A stretch of DNA of 64,000 nt from Cordia subcordata (GCA_028554755.1 JAPTOF010000003.1:3452501-3516500); one strand, 5' to 3'. Numbered from the stretch's first letter, positions 12,098-24,604 are shown. Made by a program: numbers and translations. The notes: a model not told the origin generated them from the sequence alone.

Positions 12098-12974
12098 CTA
12101 GCATCTTTTAATAAAGCACTTCAAATGGTGATTTGCCTTGTAATAAAGCTGTTTTAGCAAGCAATTAATGATGTAAATAGCTATGGGAAAAGTATGATGC
12201 CAAAAAGATTTTTGAATGCCACTATGTGCCATAAGAGTTAAGCCTGTTTCAAACCAAATATCTATGTTTATGCTCCGTAATGCCATTTTGTTACAATGTT
12301 CCTGGACATGACATTTGATGAATAATACCCTTTTTCTTAAACATTTGCTAAAGATTAGATGCCAAAAATACTCCCCCAGCATCACTTTGTACATTTTACT
12401 TGTGTATTAAACTGATTCTCAATCATAGCAAGAAAAGAATGAAAAATCCCAGCCACATCAAATTTGTGATTTAATGGATAAAACCAAGCAAACCGAGAGA
12501 AATCATCAATAATGATTAAATAGAAATGAAAACCATCAATAGAAGTCATAGGAGCCGGTTCCCAAACATCATAATGTATTATTTGAAAAGAAGCTTGAGT
12601 ACGTATTACATGCTTATCAAATGATAGTTTATGACCCTTTCCTAATGGACAACTACTGCAAGGATTACATTTATTGAGAGTAACGAAATACATTGTGCCT
12701 CTAGTTGAATCGTTCAAGAAGAAGCATGTCCTGGCCTTGCATGCCACACAACAAGTGAAAATTTATTTGCAGAAAAGGAAAACTTGCCATGCTGTGGGAA
12801 AGAATAGAGGCCGCTCTTAATTGTCCCCTGATAAAACAACTTGTTCATCTTGAGATCCTTGATAAAATATTTAGTAGGAATGAAATTTTTAATCTTTTGT
12901 AAATTAAACAACTGAAAATAGATTCTTAGCAAGCATAGGAACAAATAACGCATTGCTTTCCAATTATGAGCCAA
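12098..12974 (-). pseudogene. Copia pre-integrase and integrase relic
   Basis: WHARPGHASS, at the low end of the frame 12974-12714, is the pre-integrase motif. Minus 12747-12382 carries the integrase zinc-binding and core region (CNPCSSCPLGKGHKLSF, HYDVWEPAPMTSIDGFHFYL, IIDDFSRFAWFYPL). Minus 12394-12098 continues with the distal core (LTLMAHSGIQKSFWHHTFPIAIYIINCL). These parts lie in different frames, so at least two frameshifts are present. The intact family enzyme inserts the cDNA into the chromosome. Confidence 0.85.
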
Positions 12975-13221
12975 AAGACAAATTGAAGGATGTCATGCCT
13001 TGATGTGAAACAGGAACACCCGTTCCATACCAATAATAATTGAATCTCGACCAGAATATAAGGACATACCTTGAACAGCTTTTCCATCCGAAGTCATTTG
13101 ATGCAAAGGTCATGTATCAATATACCAACTATTATTAGTATCGTCAGAAATTTGAAGTGCAGAGAAAGCTTACCCATGTGCATTAACAAACTCATCAGGA
13201 ACAAAGCAATTGTTAGCCTTA

Positions 13222-13975
13222 TTATAAGCAATCCACATCTGTAACAAACAATTGAAACATTATAATAATTTGAGAAATTTGAGAAGAAAGAACAACCACA
13301 TCTTCTTCTTCGTCATCTACCATGATGTCCACCACGTGAACATCGTCCTGCCATAAGAGCACGATTATGATCAATTGGTGAAAAGCTAAACAATAGGCGT
13401 GATTAATTATTAGAAAGAAAAGCAACAACCTTCTCTAACGAAGTAACAGTATTGAGACGAAGTTCAAAATCAAGAAGTAATCCACAAACTTTAGCAAAGA
13501 ATGAAGCACTGGGGTGTGAATTAATGGCTGCCATAATTGGGTCATAGTCAGAACCCAAGCCTCAAAGAGTGCAAAAAATTAGATCATCATCGTCCACCAA
13601 TTTGCTTGCACTAATAAGAATCAAAGAGAGTGATTTAGCATATTGTATGTAAGCATGAATGGAACGATCTCCTTTATATAAATACTGTAACTCAGTTTTG
13701 TCTTGTTGAACGCGAGCACGAGATTGACTGCCATAAACTAACTTCGACGTGACCCAGACATCACGAGCAATAGTCTTGTCAACGAGCTGAGAGAGAACAG
13801 CATCAGACAAATAGACAAGAAGCCAGCCTAGGACTATTTGGTCTAATTTCTTCCATTTAGCAATGTTAATAGGAAGAGCAATAGGTTCGACAGAGGTTCC
13901 ATCTACAAAGCCTAGCAAGCCATGACAATGCAAGATAGGATAAACTTGCATTTTCCACAGGAGAAAATTGTCACT
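13222..13975 (-). pseudogene. Copia gag (UBN2-type) relic
   Basis: Minus 13951-13562 is an open stretch matching plant Copia gag, with KLDQIVLGWLLVYLSD, DKTIARDVWVTSKLVYGSQS, ELQYLYKGDRSIHAYIQYAK and LVDDDDLIFCTL. It continues in a second frame to about 13222, where the C-terminal part is scrambled and no zinc-knuckle motif is readable. In a working element gag forms the cytoplasmic particle. The frame breaks make it non-functional. Confidence 0.85.
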
Positions 13976-14329
13976 ACTTAGTTTGAGTGAAATTTCTTGG
14001 TTGATTTAATGTATGTTAGGCAAAGGCGCAATAATGGTAGGGGTATTTGTGTTGGTAGAACTGATAGAAGCCATCGTGTCTTTGTTGTGTTAAAAAAGAA
14101 TTCCCTGGTCTTATTAAAAAAGAATTCCCTGGTCTCATAATACCATGAAAGTGTGGAATTTTCCTCACGTATATTATTAATCATTTGAAGTATAAACAAG
14201 AGTTTGATACAATAGATAATACAATTACACGTATTGAGGATATTCCTAAAACACACAACCTCATTTTATCAGCTAATGTACATGCCAATCCTTATCACTA
14301 AGTTGGGCGTAATTATACTTGACACATTC

Positions 14330-16600
14330 ACATATATGAGCTACCTACTTTATTAATATAACCTATGTAGTGTTTAATACTAATCTAGGTGGCAAGTCGC
14401 TTTACCTTTGAATTTTCTTTTCATTGCTTTACCTTTGGATTCTCCTTCTCATACTGTTGCAAAGTAAGAATAAATTACCTTGTGAATAAATTACTCGAGA
14501 AACTTTTAAATTTCTCCCTTTTTTTGTCATATCAACTGAATAGATACATAGAGATGATATTTTAGTGATAAAAATAGGTTAATATCTAGTATTACTCTTT
14601 TATTACTATATTTAGAGAGTTAACATCTAGTATTAATCTTTTATTACTATGCGTAAAGAGTTAATCTTTTCCTATTTATTACGGGAGATCTGGAAAGCTA
14701 CCTAAATGGTCTGCACAATGGGAATTCTATATTTTATATTTACTTCAAAAGTTTCCTTATTTTTATTAGGAACTTCTTATATCAGTTTTATTAACAGTTT
14801 TCCTATTTCTTCATTTCCTATATAATTTTACTTTTAATACATTTTTTTATTTATTTCCAATACATATCCTTTAATAGTGTTTGAAAAATCTTAATCTATA
14901 TTGTAAATACAATTATCAGTATTGATAAGGCAATTACCAATAAAAAATTATGCCCGAATTTGTCTCATACCATGACCTGCAAAGCAAAGAAAACAAGGTC
15001 GGATTATCTTGGAACACCGGTGTGGTGCAGACCAAAGACCCTCTAACACTCAAGTCAGTAGAATATAAGCGTCGTTTAGACATAAGCATAATATTTGCTC
15101 TAATGTGTATATAAATGAAATCAGTAATATTGTGCCACCTTAAGCCTATAACCCTTGCAGTATTTATAAAATTATGGGGATAGTCGTTGGATATGTATGG
15201 ATACATAATAGGTATTTGATAAGATTGTAATAATAGAGTTTGATATTTATCTATATATTAGGATAATAATTCTTAAGACCTTTAAAATAAGGGTCTAGTT
15301 GAGTCTTTACAGATATGATGCATCCAAAATTTGGTAAAATATAGGCCAAGTCAGATATACCCTTATCAAATATAATTTTTAATTTACTTCTTATTTTTTA
15401 CAATAAAATTAGCAATTTAACATTTATATTAATAAAATATTGATTAAAATATATTACAATATTTAAATTAGGAAAATTTGCAAGTTTAAATTAACAAAAA
15501 CATTTTCAAATTTTAAAAGGTCACTAACGATTAAATTGATCGTCAATGAGATAGGAAGGAAATATGGAGTAAGTTTTGGCTTACTAAATATGACAAGTCA
15601 AAAGTATTTTTTGAGAAGTCAAACATGTGGATATTAATTAGGCGGGATGAGTTACTAGTGTTTGCGTTTTAACTCCCCCATTGCCTGTTGTTCGTGTTGT
15701 ACTGATGGACCAATTTCGTTTGGGTGGTTTGTTTTAAGGTTAATAAAATAACAACGCTTTCACAAAAAGAAAAAGAAAATTATGTATTAGTACACACACA
15801 ATTCTAGGGAGTTTAATAGAGAATTTTTAGAATTTTTGCTCCTTACATTGCCCCTATAATGACAAGAAGAGGCTTGGCCTTATAAGTTTTACCAGATATA
15901 TTTATTATTTTTCAATTAATAAGAGTCTAATACATAATGATTGGACGAACAACTGCTATTATTATTATTATTTTTTTTGTCAAAATTCTTATTATTCATA
16001 GTATATTCTAGCCAACGATCTCTTTTTCTCTCTTTTCTTTTTTCTTGTCATTCGTATTTATAGATCTAGAAAATTCTACACTTATTGGCGACTGTCAAGA
16101 TTATACATCAAGGAGATGATAGTATTTGTATGATTATCCTGAACTTTTGACTCGTGCAATATTACCTTTATTAATACTAGATTAATATTTTTATTGACAC
16201 AAAAATTTATTTTTTTAATTACATTTTATATTAAAATTTTCTACTGTGAAAGATTCTTTTTTTTTTTTCAAAAGTTGAATTATATTTAATGTGAGAATAA
16301 TTAAAATTTATACTTTCAGTTATTCTTACATTAGATTTTCATATGATGTAGTCGTTTAATAAATTTAATGGGTGTCAAATTATAAAAATTGCTGATTATA
16401 CGGTAATTTTTTCTAGCCACTCGTTAAATAAGGTTATCAAATTATTATTTCTGGTTTATTAGAAAGATTTTAATAATAAATTGATCATTTTTGAGGTTGT
16501 TATTGGACCAAACCAATTCAAGTGTGTATGTTTTTCTTGAGTCGTAGTCAAGTGTGTGTCATAAATGGCTAGAAATTGGACAACGTGAGTATTCCCAAAC
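14330..16600. other. Intergenic; short tandem repeat
   Basis: AT-rich and without a recognisable gene. Two near-identical ~54-bp units containing AGTATTA(C/A)TCTTTTATTACTAT lie in tandem at about 14590-14680. Nothing else is supported. Confidence 0.4.
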
Positions 16601-16661
16601 CACTATACAAAGTGGACCCCACCAATTTTCTCTTAACACTTTTGACCCAATTACAACCATC

Positions 16662-17112
16662 TACGTGGCGAGGACGATGTCCGTAAACCCCCACAAAATA
16701 TCTGACGCTTCCACTCTCAACTTGCCACGACGAACTCAGGCTATATCAGTCTCTGCTCTGGCACTGGCCACGTCAACCAACGAACTCAGTGTCTAACGTG
16801 GACACTCTGTGAACCGTTGATCACCATGCCGATAATCTTGGCCGTCAGCTTGGTATTGAAAAAGCTTGTGGATGCTGTAATTCGAGTTGTATTTTTGAAT
16901 TTTTTTTTTAATGTTCTTTAACAACCACCACCACGACGAGTGTGCTTTCAGTTGAGATTCTCTGATCATCTGCCGCCGGAATCTTGAATCGCCGACCGGA
17001 TTTTCCGTCTCCGTTTTGAACTCTTTTGAGTTATCCGAGGTACCATTTCTTGCATTGGTTATTTTTTAAGTATAGTAGTCGATATTCTTAATTTATCGAG
17101 CTAGCACACGTG
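16662..17112 (+). promoter_or_regulatory. ACGT-core cluster in the sigma-factor promoter
   Basis: TACGTGGC at 16662-16669, GGCCACGTCA around ACGT 16770-16773, and AACGTGGACA around ACGT 16796-16799 lie within ~140 bp upstream of the probable first exon. A palindromic CACGTG G-box lies at 17107-17112, just inside the 5' UTR intron. ACGT cores are bound by bZIP factors such as HY5 and ABFs. Arabidopsis SIG5 is known to respond to blue light and stress, which fits, but binding here is inference. Confidence 0.5.
16920..17039 (+). other. Probable non-coding first exon of the sigma-factor gene
   Basis: A C/G-richer stretch ends in GAG|GTACC at 17039/17040, a good donor site. The matching acceptor is TTTTTCTATTGTAG at 18580-18593, 60 bp before the ATG. 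This defines a ~1.55 kb intron in the 5' UTR. The transcription start is not visible from sequence alone. An alternative upstream exon adding targeting sequence cannot be excluded. Confidence 0.55.
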
Positions 17113-17419
17113 TCACTTATAAATGAAACTCGTATAATTTGGAACGTTATTACTTCGGCAAGCCTTTGTTATTTCAGGTATACTTTCATGCATTGATGAG
17201 ATATTATGTTGGTAATACTTATTCGTTTTCGTAGTTGAAGTTTTTAATTTTTCGGCTTTTGTACAAGTGTCACTTGTAAATAAAAGTCACTTATTTGAAA
17301 ATATTAGTACTGTTACAAGCACTTCTTAGGTATGAAGGGGGGTGAAGAATGAATGATGAGATGTAAGAGGAAGAGAAGAGAGAGAGAGGAGTGTAGTGTT
17401 CATTTCTTTTCCTTTCTTT

Positions 17420-17683
17420 TCTGAAATAAAGGATTCTTTTGGAAGACTAGGAATATTTCAGCCTGAATTAAGGCATAAGAAACTTAAGAATTATGGAATG
17501 AATCAATGGAAAATTTGGTTAAAAGGGTATTCTCAATACGATTTATCTCATATTAGATGGTCTAGATTAATACCACAAAAATGGCGAAATAGAATTAATC
17601 AATGTCGTATGACTCAAAATATAAATTTAAACATAAACAAAAGGGATTCATATGAAAAAGACCAATTAATTCTTTTTTCTTTT
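17420..17683 (+). pseudogene. ycf1: Nuclear copy of a chloroplast ycf1 (TIC214) fragment
   Basis: The plus-strand frame reads [49 protein letters not shown] and DSYEKDQLI, the highly characteristic text of plastid ycf1, which encodes a component of the inner-envelope protein import complex. Only ~85 codons of a gene normally over 1,500 codons long are present. There is no start codon or flanking plastid gene, and the fragment lies within the 5' UTR intron of a nuclear gene. It is therefore a nuclear plastid DNA insertion, not a gene. The frame is still open, which suggests either a fairly recent transfer or chance over this short length. Exact ends need alignment to a plastome. Confidence 0.9.
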
Positions 17684-18653
17684 TAAGGAAAAAATGATAT
17701 GGGGTTATAGTGTGGAGAGATTGGTGGTCCTGGCACTTTGGCATCTCTTTTTTTTTTTAAATAAAAAAAAAAAGTCTAGTTTTTTAGTTAAATTGTTTAT
17801 TTGCTATCTGTTTGGTCAATAATTTTTTAGAATGATGATTGGATCAGTCTTAAGCTCGTGTAAGCTTCTCCAATGATGAAGCTAACATTGTGTTTTAGAA
17901 ATTTTTAGTTATCGAAATGCTAAATTCTGTTGTTCAATTTTGGGGAAAAAAAAAGTATATATATTAGATGTTTATGTTGATGTCTCTCAACAGTGATAAG
18001 ATGTCAAAATTTCTTAAGAAAGTGGACTTTACATCAAACTTTAACGATTAATAGATCAAAGTTGAAACTATTACTTGAGTTCCAATGAGCTTAAGCAAAA
18101 TGCCCCTTCACTACAGGACTAGCAATTTGCAAAAAAGTTAATGTTTCCAACTGTGTGCTGTGTTATGTGGACACAAGAGAAATCTTCAACAATTTGAGGG
18201 CAAGTTTTCCGCTACCTCGGCTGTTGTCTAGCTGGTAATTAACACGACAAGAGCTGCAGTAGTATCTTGGAGGAATAATACTAAGACTTTAAAAATTGGC
18301 AGTTGAGTCTTGAATTGAACTTTGCCCATTGTACTTTAAGGTGTTGTACAGAGAGGTATGCTGCTCTTTAGAGTGTACTCGTGCTTTCCGCATCGATCCT
18401 AATTCTTCTCTATTAGTAAGATGATGATTTTACGATCCAAGATCTACCCTGCCTACTTAGGAATGATAATAGTGTCACTTACTGAAGCTCAGGAAGTGTC
18501 GTAATTATTTTGTTCAAAGATATGTAACCCTCTGATCCAGAATATCACGGCTTGCTCGCTCGAGCTGATCATCTGTTGATTTTTCTATTGTAGGATCAGA
18601 CTAACTAGGAAGAGAGTCGTTTGTCAAATTAGTTTCTGATCAGGCAACTCGGC

Positions 18654-21600
18654 ATGGGAGTTGTGACTGTTTCAAGCTCTGCTGCTCAAACCCCTCTAGG
18701 ATTGAACTCAAGATTTTCAACACGTGTATCTCCACTGAAGAGGTTATCAGTATTATCCTTCAAAACAGACAAGAGGAAGAATAAAGCATTGGTTCTAGCC
18801 CCAGAATCTATATCCTTACCTACAGAGACATCTAAAGAGAACGAAAAGAGACTAAGAGGAGTGAAAAAGCGTCCAGAAAGAGTCCAGGCTGTGTCTACAG
18901 ATGAATCCTCTCCAAATATGATAGAAGTGGATTATAATGAAGCTGCTGCCAAGCTTGAAAGTATTTACAAGCGAAGTCCTGCAAGTTCCAGCTCTGATAC
19001 AATAGTTGAAGATCATGAGGTGAAGAAAGTTCGGCATGTAAGGAAGAGAATCGAAGAAGAAGATGAAGAAGCTAAAAAAGGAGTTGCAGATATTGTTGTT
19101 AGGAGTCAGAGGAAGAAGGCTAACAGATTGAGTCTTGATAAGAGGATTTCACTAAAAAAGAAGAAAGAGGGTGAAGTAATTTCTTCATCTCAGAAAAGGA
19201 AAAGCAGAGAGGATGACGAAGATGAAAGAATAGATAGGCTTGTGAGAGAATATTCAAACTCTACTGACATTGTCAGCTTGGACTGGAAGAAGATGAAGAT
19301 CCCACCAGTTCTTCCTTCATCCGAGCACGCCTGGCTCTTTAAGTTAATGCAACCTATGAAGGTGATGAGATTTGATCTCCATCACAGTAAAATGCAACAA
19401 AATGAAAAGAAAATAAAATTTTGATCTAGATGATTTCTTGTTAAATTTTCTTATTTAATATGTTTCAGGCAATCCTTGAAGTTAGGAAAAACTTGCAAAC
19501 TAATTTGGGAAGAGAACCCACAGAGAGTGAATTGGCAGAGGCAACAAATATGGATGTTATCCAACTAAGGAAAACCATTGAAGTTGGTCATGCAGCAAGA
19601 AACAAAATGATTAAGGTCAGTATCGTCTCTGACTATCTGCTGTTCTTTACATAATGTTTAACTGTAACTGTTTTTGGCTTTCTAGATCAACTAAACTTGC
19701 AGCGTCCTTATATCTGAAGATAATTAACATAAAAGTATGACGTCTCCTGTCAGCTTTCTGAAATGCATTCTCTATCATCTAAAAGAGCAAGAATATTAGC
19801 ATCGCGTTATTGTTTACATATAACATGCCTGTTTCCAGACACTGAAATAAGTTCTGTAGATATGTCCCTGTGGGATCAAGAAAACAAGAGGTCATCCAAA
19901 GTTTTTATGAACTCAGCCAGAAGAAGTTACCTATGATTCTTGTGTACACTTTTGTGACCTTAATAATTAATCAAAGTTTAAAAAGGGGTTTTTTGTTGGG
20001 GTGGGTTGGGGGGGGGGGGGGAGGAGTTGGTTGGTTCATGGTAGTGAATTCAGTTTTATATTTTACCAGTATATAAAATTGTGTGCAAGGGCAGCCCTGT
20101 ACCTCAATTTCATGTATAATCTGACAAAAAAAGTGTCCAGGGAGCTTGCTTCATAGATTAAATTATTATATTTGGTAATAGCTTTGAAACTTAGTATAAA
20201 TTGTGACTCCCATTTTTCTGATTCTCTACAGCACAATCTTCGGCTTGTTTTGTTTGTAATGAACAAATATTTCCAAGATTTTGTTAATGGACCAAAGTTC
20301 CAAGACCTTTGTCAGGCTGGAGTGAAGGGCCTCATCACAGCTATCGATCGGTTTGAGCCTAAGAGGAAGTTCCGCCTTTCAACTTATGGCCTTTTTTGGA
20401 TCAGACATGCCATCATTCGTTCTATGACGGTCTCAAGCTTCACTAAAGTCCCATTTGGCCTGGAATCTGTAAGTCTTTGTCAGCCTTTCACTTTCTTCTT
20501 CTTTGTTCCTTTTCCTTCTCCTTGATTGACACAACTAAATATTTGTAGAATCTTTCTTTTCCGTATCTGATAGTAAAAGTGTTAAAAAGTCTTTTTATTT
20601 GTTTATTTTCTGTTTTGGGGAAAAGAAGTGATGAATTTGGCCATTGCTGTATATGTTGATATTTTCAAGCTTCCAAACTAGATTATTTTGTTTGTATCTC
20701 TTCAGATGGAAAAAGGGGGTTAAGATCATATTTTGCTTTGACAATTAAAACTGAGCTCAAACCTGATTAGTTATTGGCCTGTAGAAGCATTAATATGCAG
20801 ATGAATTGTTTTTTCATCTCCTCCAAAAGTTAGTGTTGTATATGTCCACCTTTGTGTCTCGAAATGGCTTATTCTCTTTTAAAAGCAGAGCATTTTCTGA
20901 GCTCAAAGTTTTGCTTTTCTAAATACAGGTTAGAGTAGAAATCCAGAGGGCCAAATTGGAGTTGTTATTTGAGCTCCAGAGAATGCCGACAGAGGAGGAA
21001 ATAATTGAGAGGGTCGGAATCTCCCCCGAAAGATACAATGAAGTGATGAGAGCATCAAAATCCGTCTTCTCTCTCAATGCAAGGCATTCTACAACTCAAG
21101 AAGAGTTCATCAATGGCATTACTGACGTTGATGGTGTTGATGGAGATAAGCAAAGACAACCTGCCCTTCTCAGGCTTGCTCTTGATGATGTGGTGAGTTC
21201 TCGTCTTTCTTTTTCTTCTTAATCCATTAGGGAAACAACTTAATGCTAATAGAGATGAACTAATTTCTATAATTTTCCAATTAGTTCTCAGGAAAGACTC
21301 AATAGCTTACCTCATAAAATCTAACAAGAATCTTTTATTAGCATTTTGCATACATACCACAAAGCTTTGTGACGATAATTTTGTTAATAGTCAATGTCTC
21401 AGATGAATATTTTCAAAAGAATATCTCATATTATGTTATCATGTAATATCGATTCAATATGTTATATGCTGTTTTATGGTAGGCTAACTATCCTATCTGC
21501 TTCTCCATTTTTCCACAGCTCGATTCTTTAAAGCCCAAGGAGAGTCTAGTGATCAGACAAAGATATGGTCTCGATGGTAAAGGTGACAGAACACTGGGAG

Positions 21601-21716
21601 AAATCGCGGGGAATTTGAATATCTCCAGAGAAATGGTGCGTAAGCACGAAGTAAAAGCTCTAATGAAGCTCAAGCATCCAGCTCGAGTGGATTATCTTCG
21701 GCGATACGTCTTCTAA
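18654..21716 (+). CDS. SIG5: Organellar RNA polymerase sigma factor, SIG5/sigE-like
   Basis: Five coding exons (18654-19361, 19469-19615, 20232-20468, 20929-21192, 21519-21716), all joined at phase 0 with GT-AG introns, give 517 aa, the length I recall for Arabidopsis SIG5. The N-terminus [17 protein letters not shown] is typical of that protein and serves as an organellar targeting peptide. Residues ~40-220 are a charged, Lys/Glu-rich variable region. Sigma region 2 occupies about 286-350, with [18 protein letters not shown] and [19 protein letters not shown] for -10 recognition and melting. Region 3 is about 365-450. Region 4 is about 453-510, with [17 protein letters not shown] and the helix-turn-helix [19 protein letters not shown]. 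It directs the plastid-encoded polymerase to promoters; Arabidopsis SIG5 serves psbD and responds to blue light and stress. Long introns could yield retained-intron forms. Confidence 0.93.
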
Positions 21717-22671
21717 AATCAACAGCAGTGACACATTGCTTATATAAATGACTTCAGGCATGGCTGCCTAGCTCAGCTCCAGCACCGTTGTTGTCCTCTA
21801 TATTGATCATTGTATACTATTTACTTGTAACGTAGATATCTCCAATTATAAGCACACGAACTACAGTTTTGTGTCTCCATTTCAACAGGCCATGGGGGTG
21901 CAATCTCTGGTGTACATATAAAATGTTTTTTTTTTTTCCCCCCTTTTTCCTTCTCATTTGGTATCGCTTTTCCTGTATTAAGATGGTTAACAACAGATAA
22001 TATAGTATCTACCATGATATGATTAGTGTTTGTAATTTCGTTCACCTGTATATCATACTGAATCCGCATTGCACTTTCCAGTGGTGTCTTGTTCTGTGAG
22101 AAGAGCTCTAATGATGCACGAGGATTACTCTTTCATCAATTGGACTAACATCGGTCCAAAATATCAACCATTACACATCAATTTTTCCCATATCAGGCAG
22201 CAGTCCTACGTCTTAAAAGCACACTGTAAAATTGTACGATCTGGGGCAGATGCACCAGGGTTCAGCCCTTCCTCACCTCAAATTTTCTTTTCTTTTCTTT
22301 TCTTTTTTTAATAATAATAAAAAAAAGAAGTATGTTTATTCGTAGCGTGTTTTTAGACTGAAAAATCAAATCAGCATCCACCGGAAAAATCATTAGTATA
22401 TACGTTTTGAATTGTTTGTTTTACCTCTTACTGAATAAAAATTTTAAAATAGCCCTTGCGATGCATCCACCAGTTATCATGTCAATTGGGTGTAAGAGTT
22501 AGGGCCCGTGTGGCTTTGCTTATTTTGTAATTTATAAACTCTTAAAAAAAGTACTTTTTAAAATATTTTTAACTATTTGCAACTTATAAACCCCAAATAA
22601 GCTCAATCAAACAAGCTGTTACTCCATTGTTCCTAGCATAATTTTTGTGAACAAGTAACGTCCAAAGGAGA
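21717..22671. other. Sigma-factor 3' region, then intergenic with a MITE-like stretch
   Basis: The first ~200 bp are the likely 3' UTR. At about 22503-22620 a stretch starts GGGCCCGTGTGGCTTTGCTT and ends with AAATAAGCTCAATCAAACAAG, resembling the GGCC(T/C)GTTTGG-type MITEs seen elsewhere in the window, but its ends are poor. No gene seen. Confidence 0.4.
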
Positions 22672-22679
22672 ACATGATT

Positions 22680-23377
22680 AGGGGTGTTTATTGGGGAATT
22701 TCTACCCCAATTAACAATTTGTCCCCAAAATAATTTCATGGAAGAGATTTTATTTGCTTTGCGCCCCAATTCATCAATGGGGAGCACAATTAGGGAAAAT
22801 AGGGAAAAATTACTGGGAATTAGGGAATTTTCAATTTTTTAAAAAAAAATCATAAATAATTTTAACACAACTTATATCAAATAATAAATCTAAAATGCAA
22901 ACAAAACTATATAATCTAGATTCAAGACATAAATAAAAGTATATAATGAAATGTAAAGCATAGCATAGTTCAAACTCCACAATATAAATAAATTACGTAA
23001 TCCAAAAGTTTAGTTGTAAAGATAGACTGAGAGGCTGGAGACAGAGGTGTTCCATGGATTGAGAAAGAGAGGAGTAAAGCTGCGAAGGGCAGAATCATGA
23101 AACAAGAAATGGAAAGTCTAAGAGCTTAAGTCCTAATAAGAATTAAAAATAAGGATAAAAAAATTATTAAGATATATAATATTATATAATAAAAAGTTTT
23201 CAAAAAATTTAAGTAATTTGATTTTTCCTGAAAGTCAAAATTCATTCCAATCCCCAACCCATTTCCCGAAAAACTTTCCCAAACCCAATCTTTTTTCCAC
23301 GTTCATTCCCCAAGCCTGATTTTCTCGTATCCAAAATTTGATTTAGTAATCAAGTTTCCTCCACTAATGAACACCCC
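22680..23377. mobile_element. MITE with GGGGTGTTYATT terminal inverted repeats
   Basis: The left end AGGGGTGTTTATTGGGGAA and the right end (reverse complement GGGGTGTTCATTAGTGGAGG) form imperfect inverted repeats around ~700 bp of non-coding sequence. The flanks ACATGATT (22672-22679) and ACATGGTT (23378-23385) match in 7 of 8 bases, consistent with an 8-bp target duplication as made by hAT-type transposases. No transposase is encoded. Confidence 0.6.
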
Positions 23378-23385
23378 ACATGGTT

Positions 23386-23968
23386 GGAGGACCTTATGAT
23401 CACCTTAAAGTAAGATAGTTATCTTGTTTGTGACCTTCCTTAAAAGTAGTGGTTACTATAAACTTATCAACAATATTTTTAAATAAATTTAATTTTATGA
23501 ATTTTGCTTTGATTGAGACAAATAATCTATCACGTTGTGTGCAAAACAAGTTAATTTCACTACAGGTCCCTATTATTTCCATTCAAAATATTCAAATTAG
23601 TGCTAAATATTTCATATCTTGTTGTTAAAAACATTCGTATTTATTCCCAATATTCACAAAAGTGTTGTCTAACGTTGCTATTGCTCCTTTAACTACCCAA
23701 ACAAGAAGGCGTTTCACAGTAAAGACCTTCGAAATCCTAATTTTATGGACTTTAGGTGGTGTATTAGGCTAAGAAATTAAAGTGTGAACCACCATTGATG
23801 ATGATTAATGATCATGATCAACAATGGGGCTTTAACAATGTGGGCTTGGACCCTAAGGCACCAAGATTCAAATAGCGAAAGTCAAGCCTCCACAAGCGCA
23901 AGCAAAGTCGGGCTTTAAAATACGCAATCCCACGAAAAACAAATCCCAAGCATGGCAGACTGGCAGTT
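23386..23968. other. Intergenic, possibly outer part of the old gypsy LTR
   Basis: No gene seen. From about 23750 the base composition and wording (TGTGGGCTTGGACC, AAGTCGGGCTTTAAAA) resemble plant gypsy LTR text. The left edge of that LTR cannot be placed without a second copy. Confidence 0.3.
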
Positions 23969-24603
23969 GGGGTGTGCACAAGCGGTTTGGCAGTTTTATT
24001 AGTAATTTTTTAACCAAATCGATTTTGGCGGTTTATAAATTTATAGAACCGAAACCAACCAAAATAATAGAAAAGTCAACGGTTTCGATTAAAACGATTT
24101 TTGAGCGATTTGGGTGGTTTTAAAACTTGGTTATTACATACTTAAATATGTAACAAAATCATATTAATCAAGCAATAATTTTCTAAATTCTAACAATAAT
24201 TAAAAACTCAATAGTTTAATCCTCTAATTTTTTTTGAACTATCAAGAGCTCCTTTTTTTAATTTATTATTTTGTTTGATTCACAAACCTAAAGATCGACT
24301 CAGATATGGAAAAAAAACAATAAAAGCAAAGAGTAGACACCCAAAAAGTAACTGTGCGAGTATGTATTAAAAGTAAGAAACTTTAAGTATATGTCATTAA
24401 TTACATATAATTTTTAAATTATGAAAAGTTAGTTAGGTTTGGCCACAGTTTTTTACTCTTAAAATAGAAAACCAAATCATTTGTTTTAGTTTTTAAAAAA
24501 TTAAAACCATGACCAATCGAACTACTTTAAAAACACCGATTTATGATTGATCCGATTTGGTCTAAACAATTTTTTCAATTTTAGCGGTCTTATGTTCAGC
24601 CCT
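23969..24603. mobile_element. MITE-like element with GGGGTGTGCA end and GCGGTTT repeats
   Basis: It starts GGGGTGTGCACAAGCGGTTT and ends with text whose reverse complement is GGGCTGAACATAAGACCGC. The inside holds repeated CGGTTT/CGATTTTGG motifs on both strands. It belongs to the same general class as the 49963-50512 element, but no clean target duplication was found. Confidence 0.4.
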
Positions 24604-24604
24604 T

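Larger units (their letters stand above)
9669..14324 (-). mobile_element. Complete but decayed Ty1/Copia retrotransposon with target duplication
   Basis: The LTRs are 9669-9843 (3' LTR, 175 bp) and 14146-14324 (5' LTR, 179 bp). They are directly flanked by CATTC at 9664-9668 and CATTC at 14325-14329, a perfect 5-bp target duplication. A degenerate Met-tRNA primer site (minus TGGTATTATGAGACC) follows the 5' LTR, and a purine tract (minus GGGGTGGAGGGGGG, about 9844-9858) precedes the 3' LTR. Domains run in Copia order: gag, pre-integrase, integrase, reverse transcriptase, RNase H. Stops and frameshifts occur in nearly every domain, so it cannot act autonomously. The LTRs differ from each other clearly by eye, indicating an old insertion. 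Confidence 0.95.

Noticed and set aside
16554..16796. 80-aa plus-strand open frame upstream of the sigma factor
   Set aside because: It covers the promoter with its ACGT sites and resembles no protein.
17396..17686. 96-aa frame as a functional gene
   Set aside because: It is a fragment of plastid ycf1 without a start or the rest of the gene; treated as a plastid DNA insertion.
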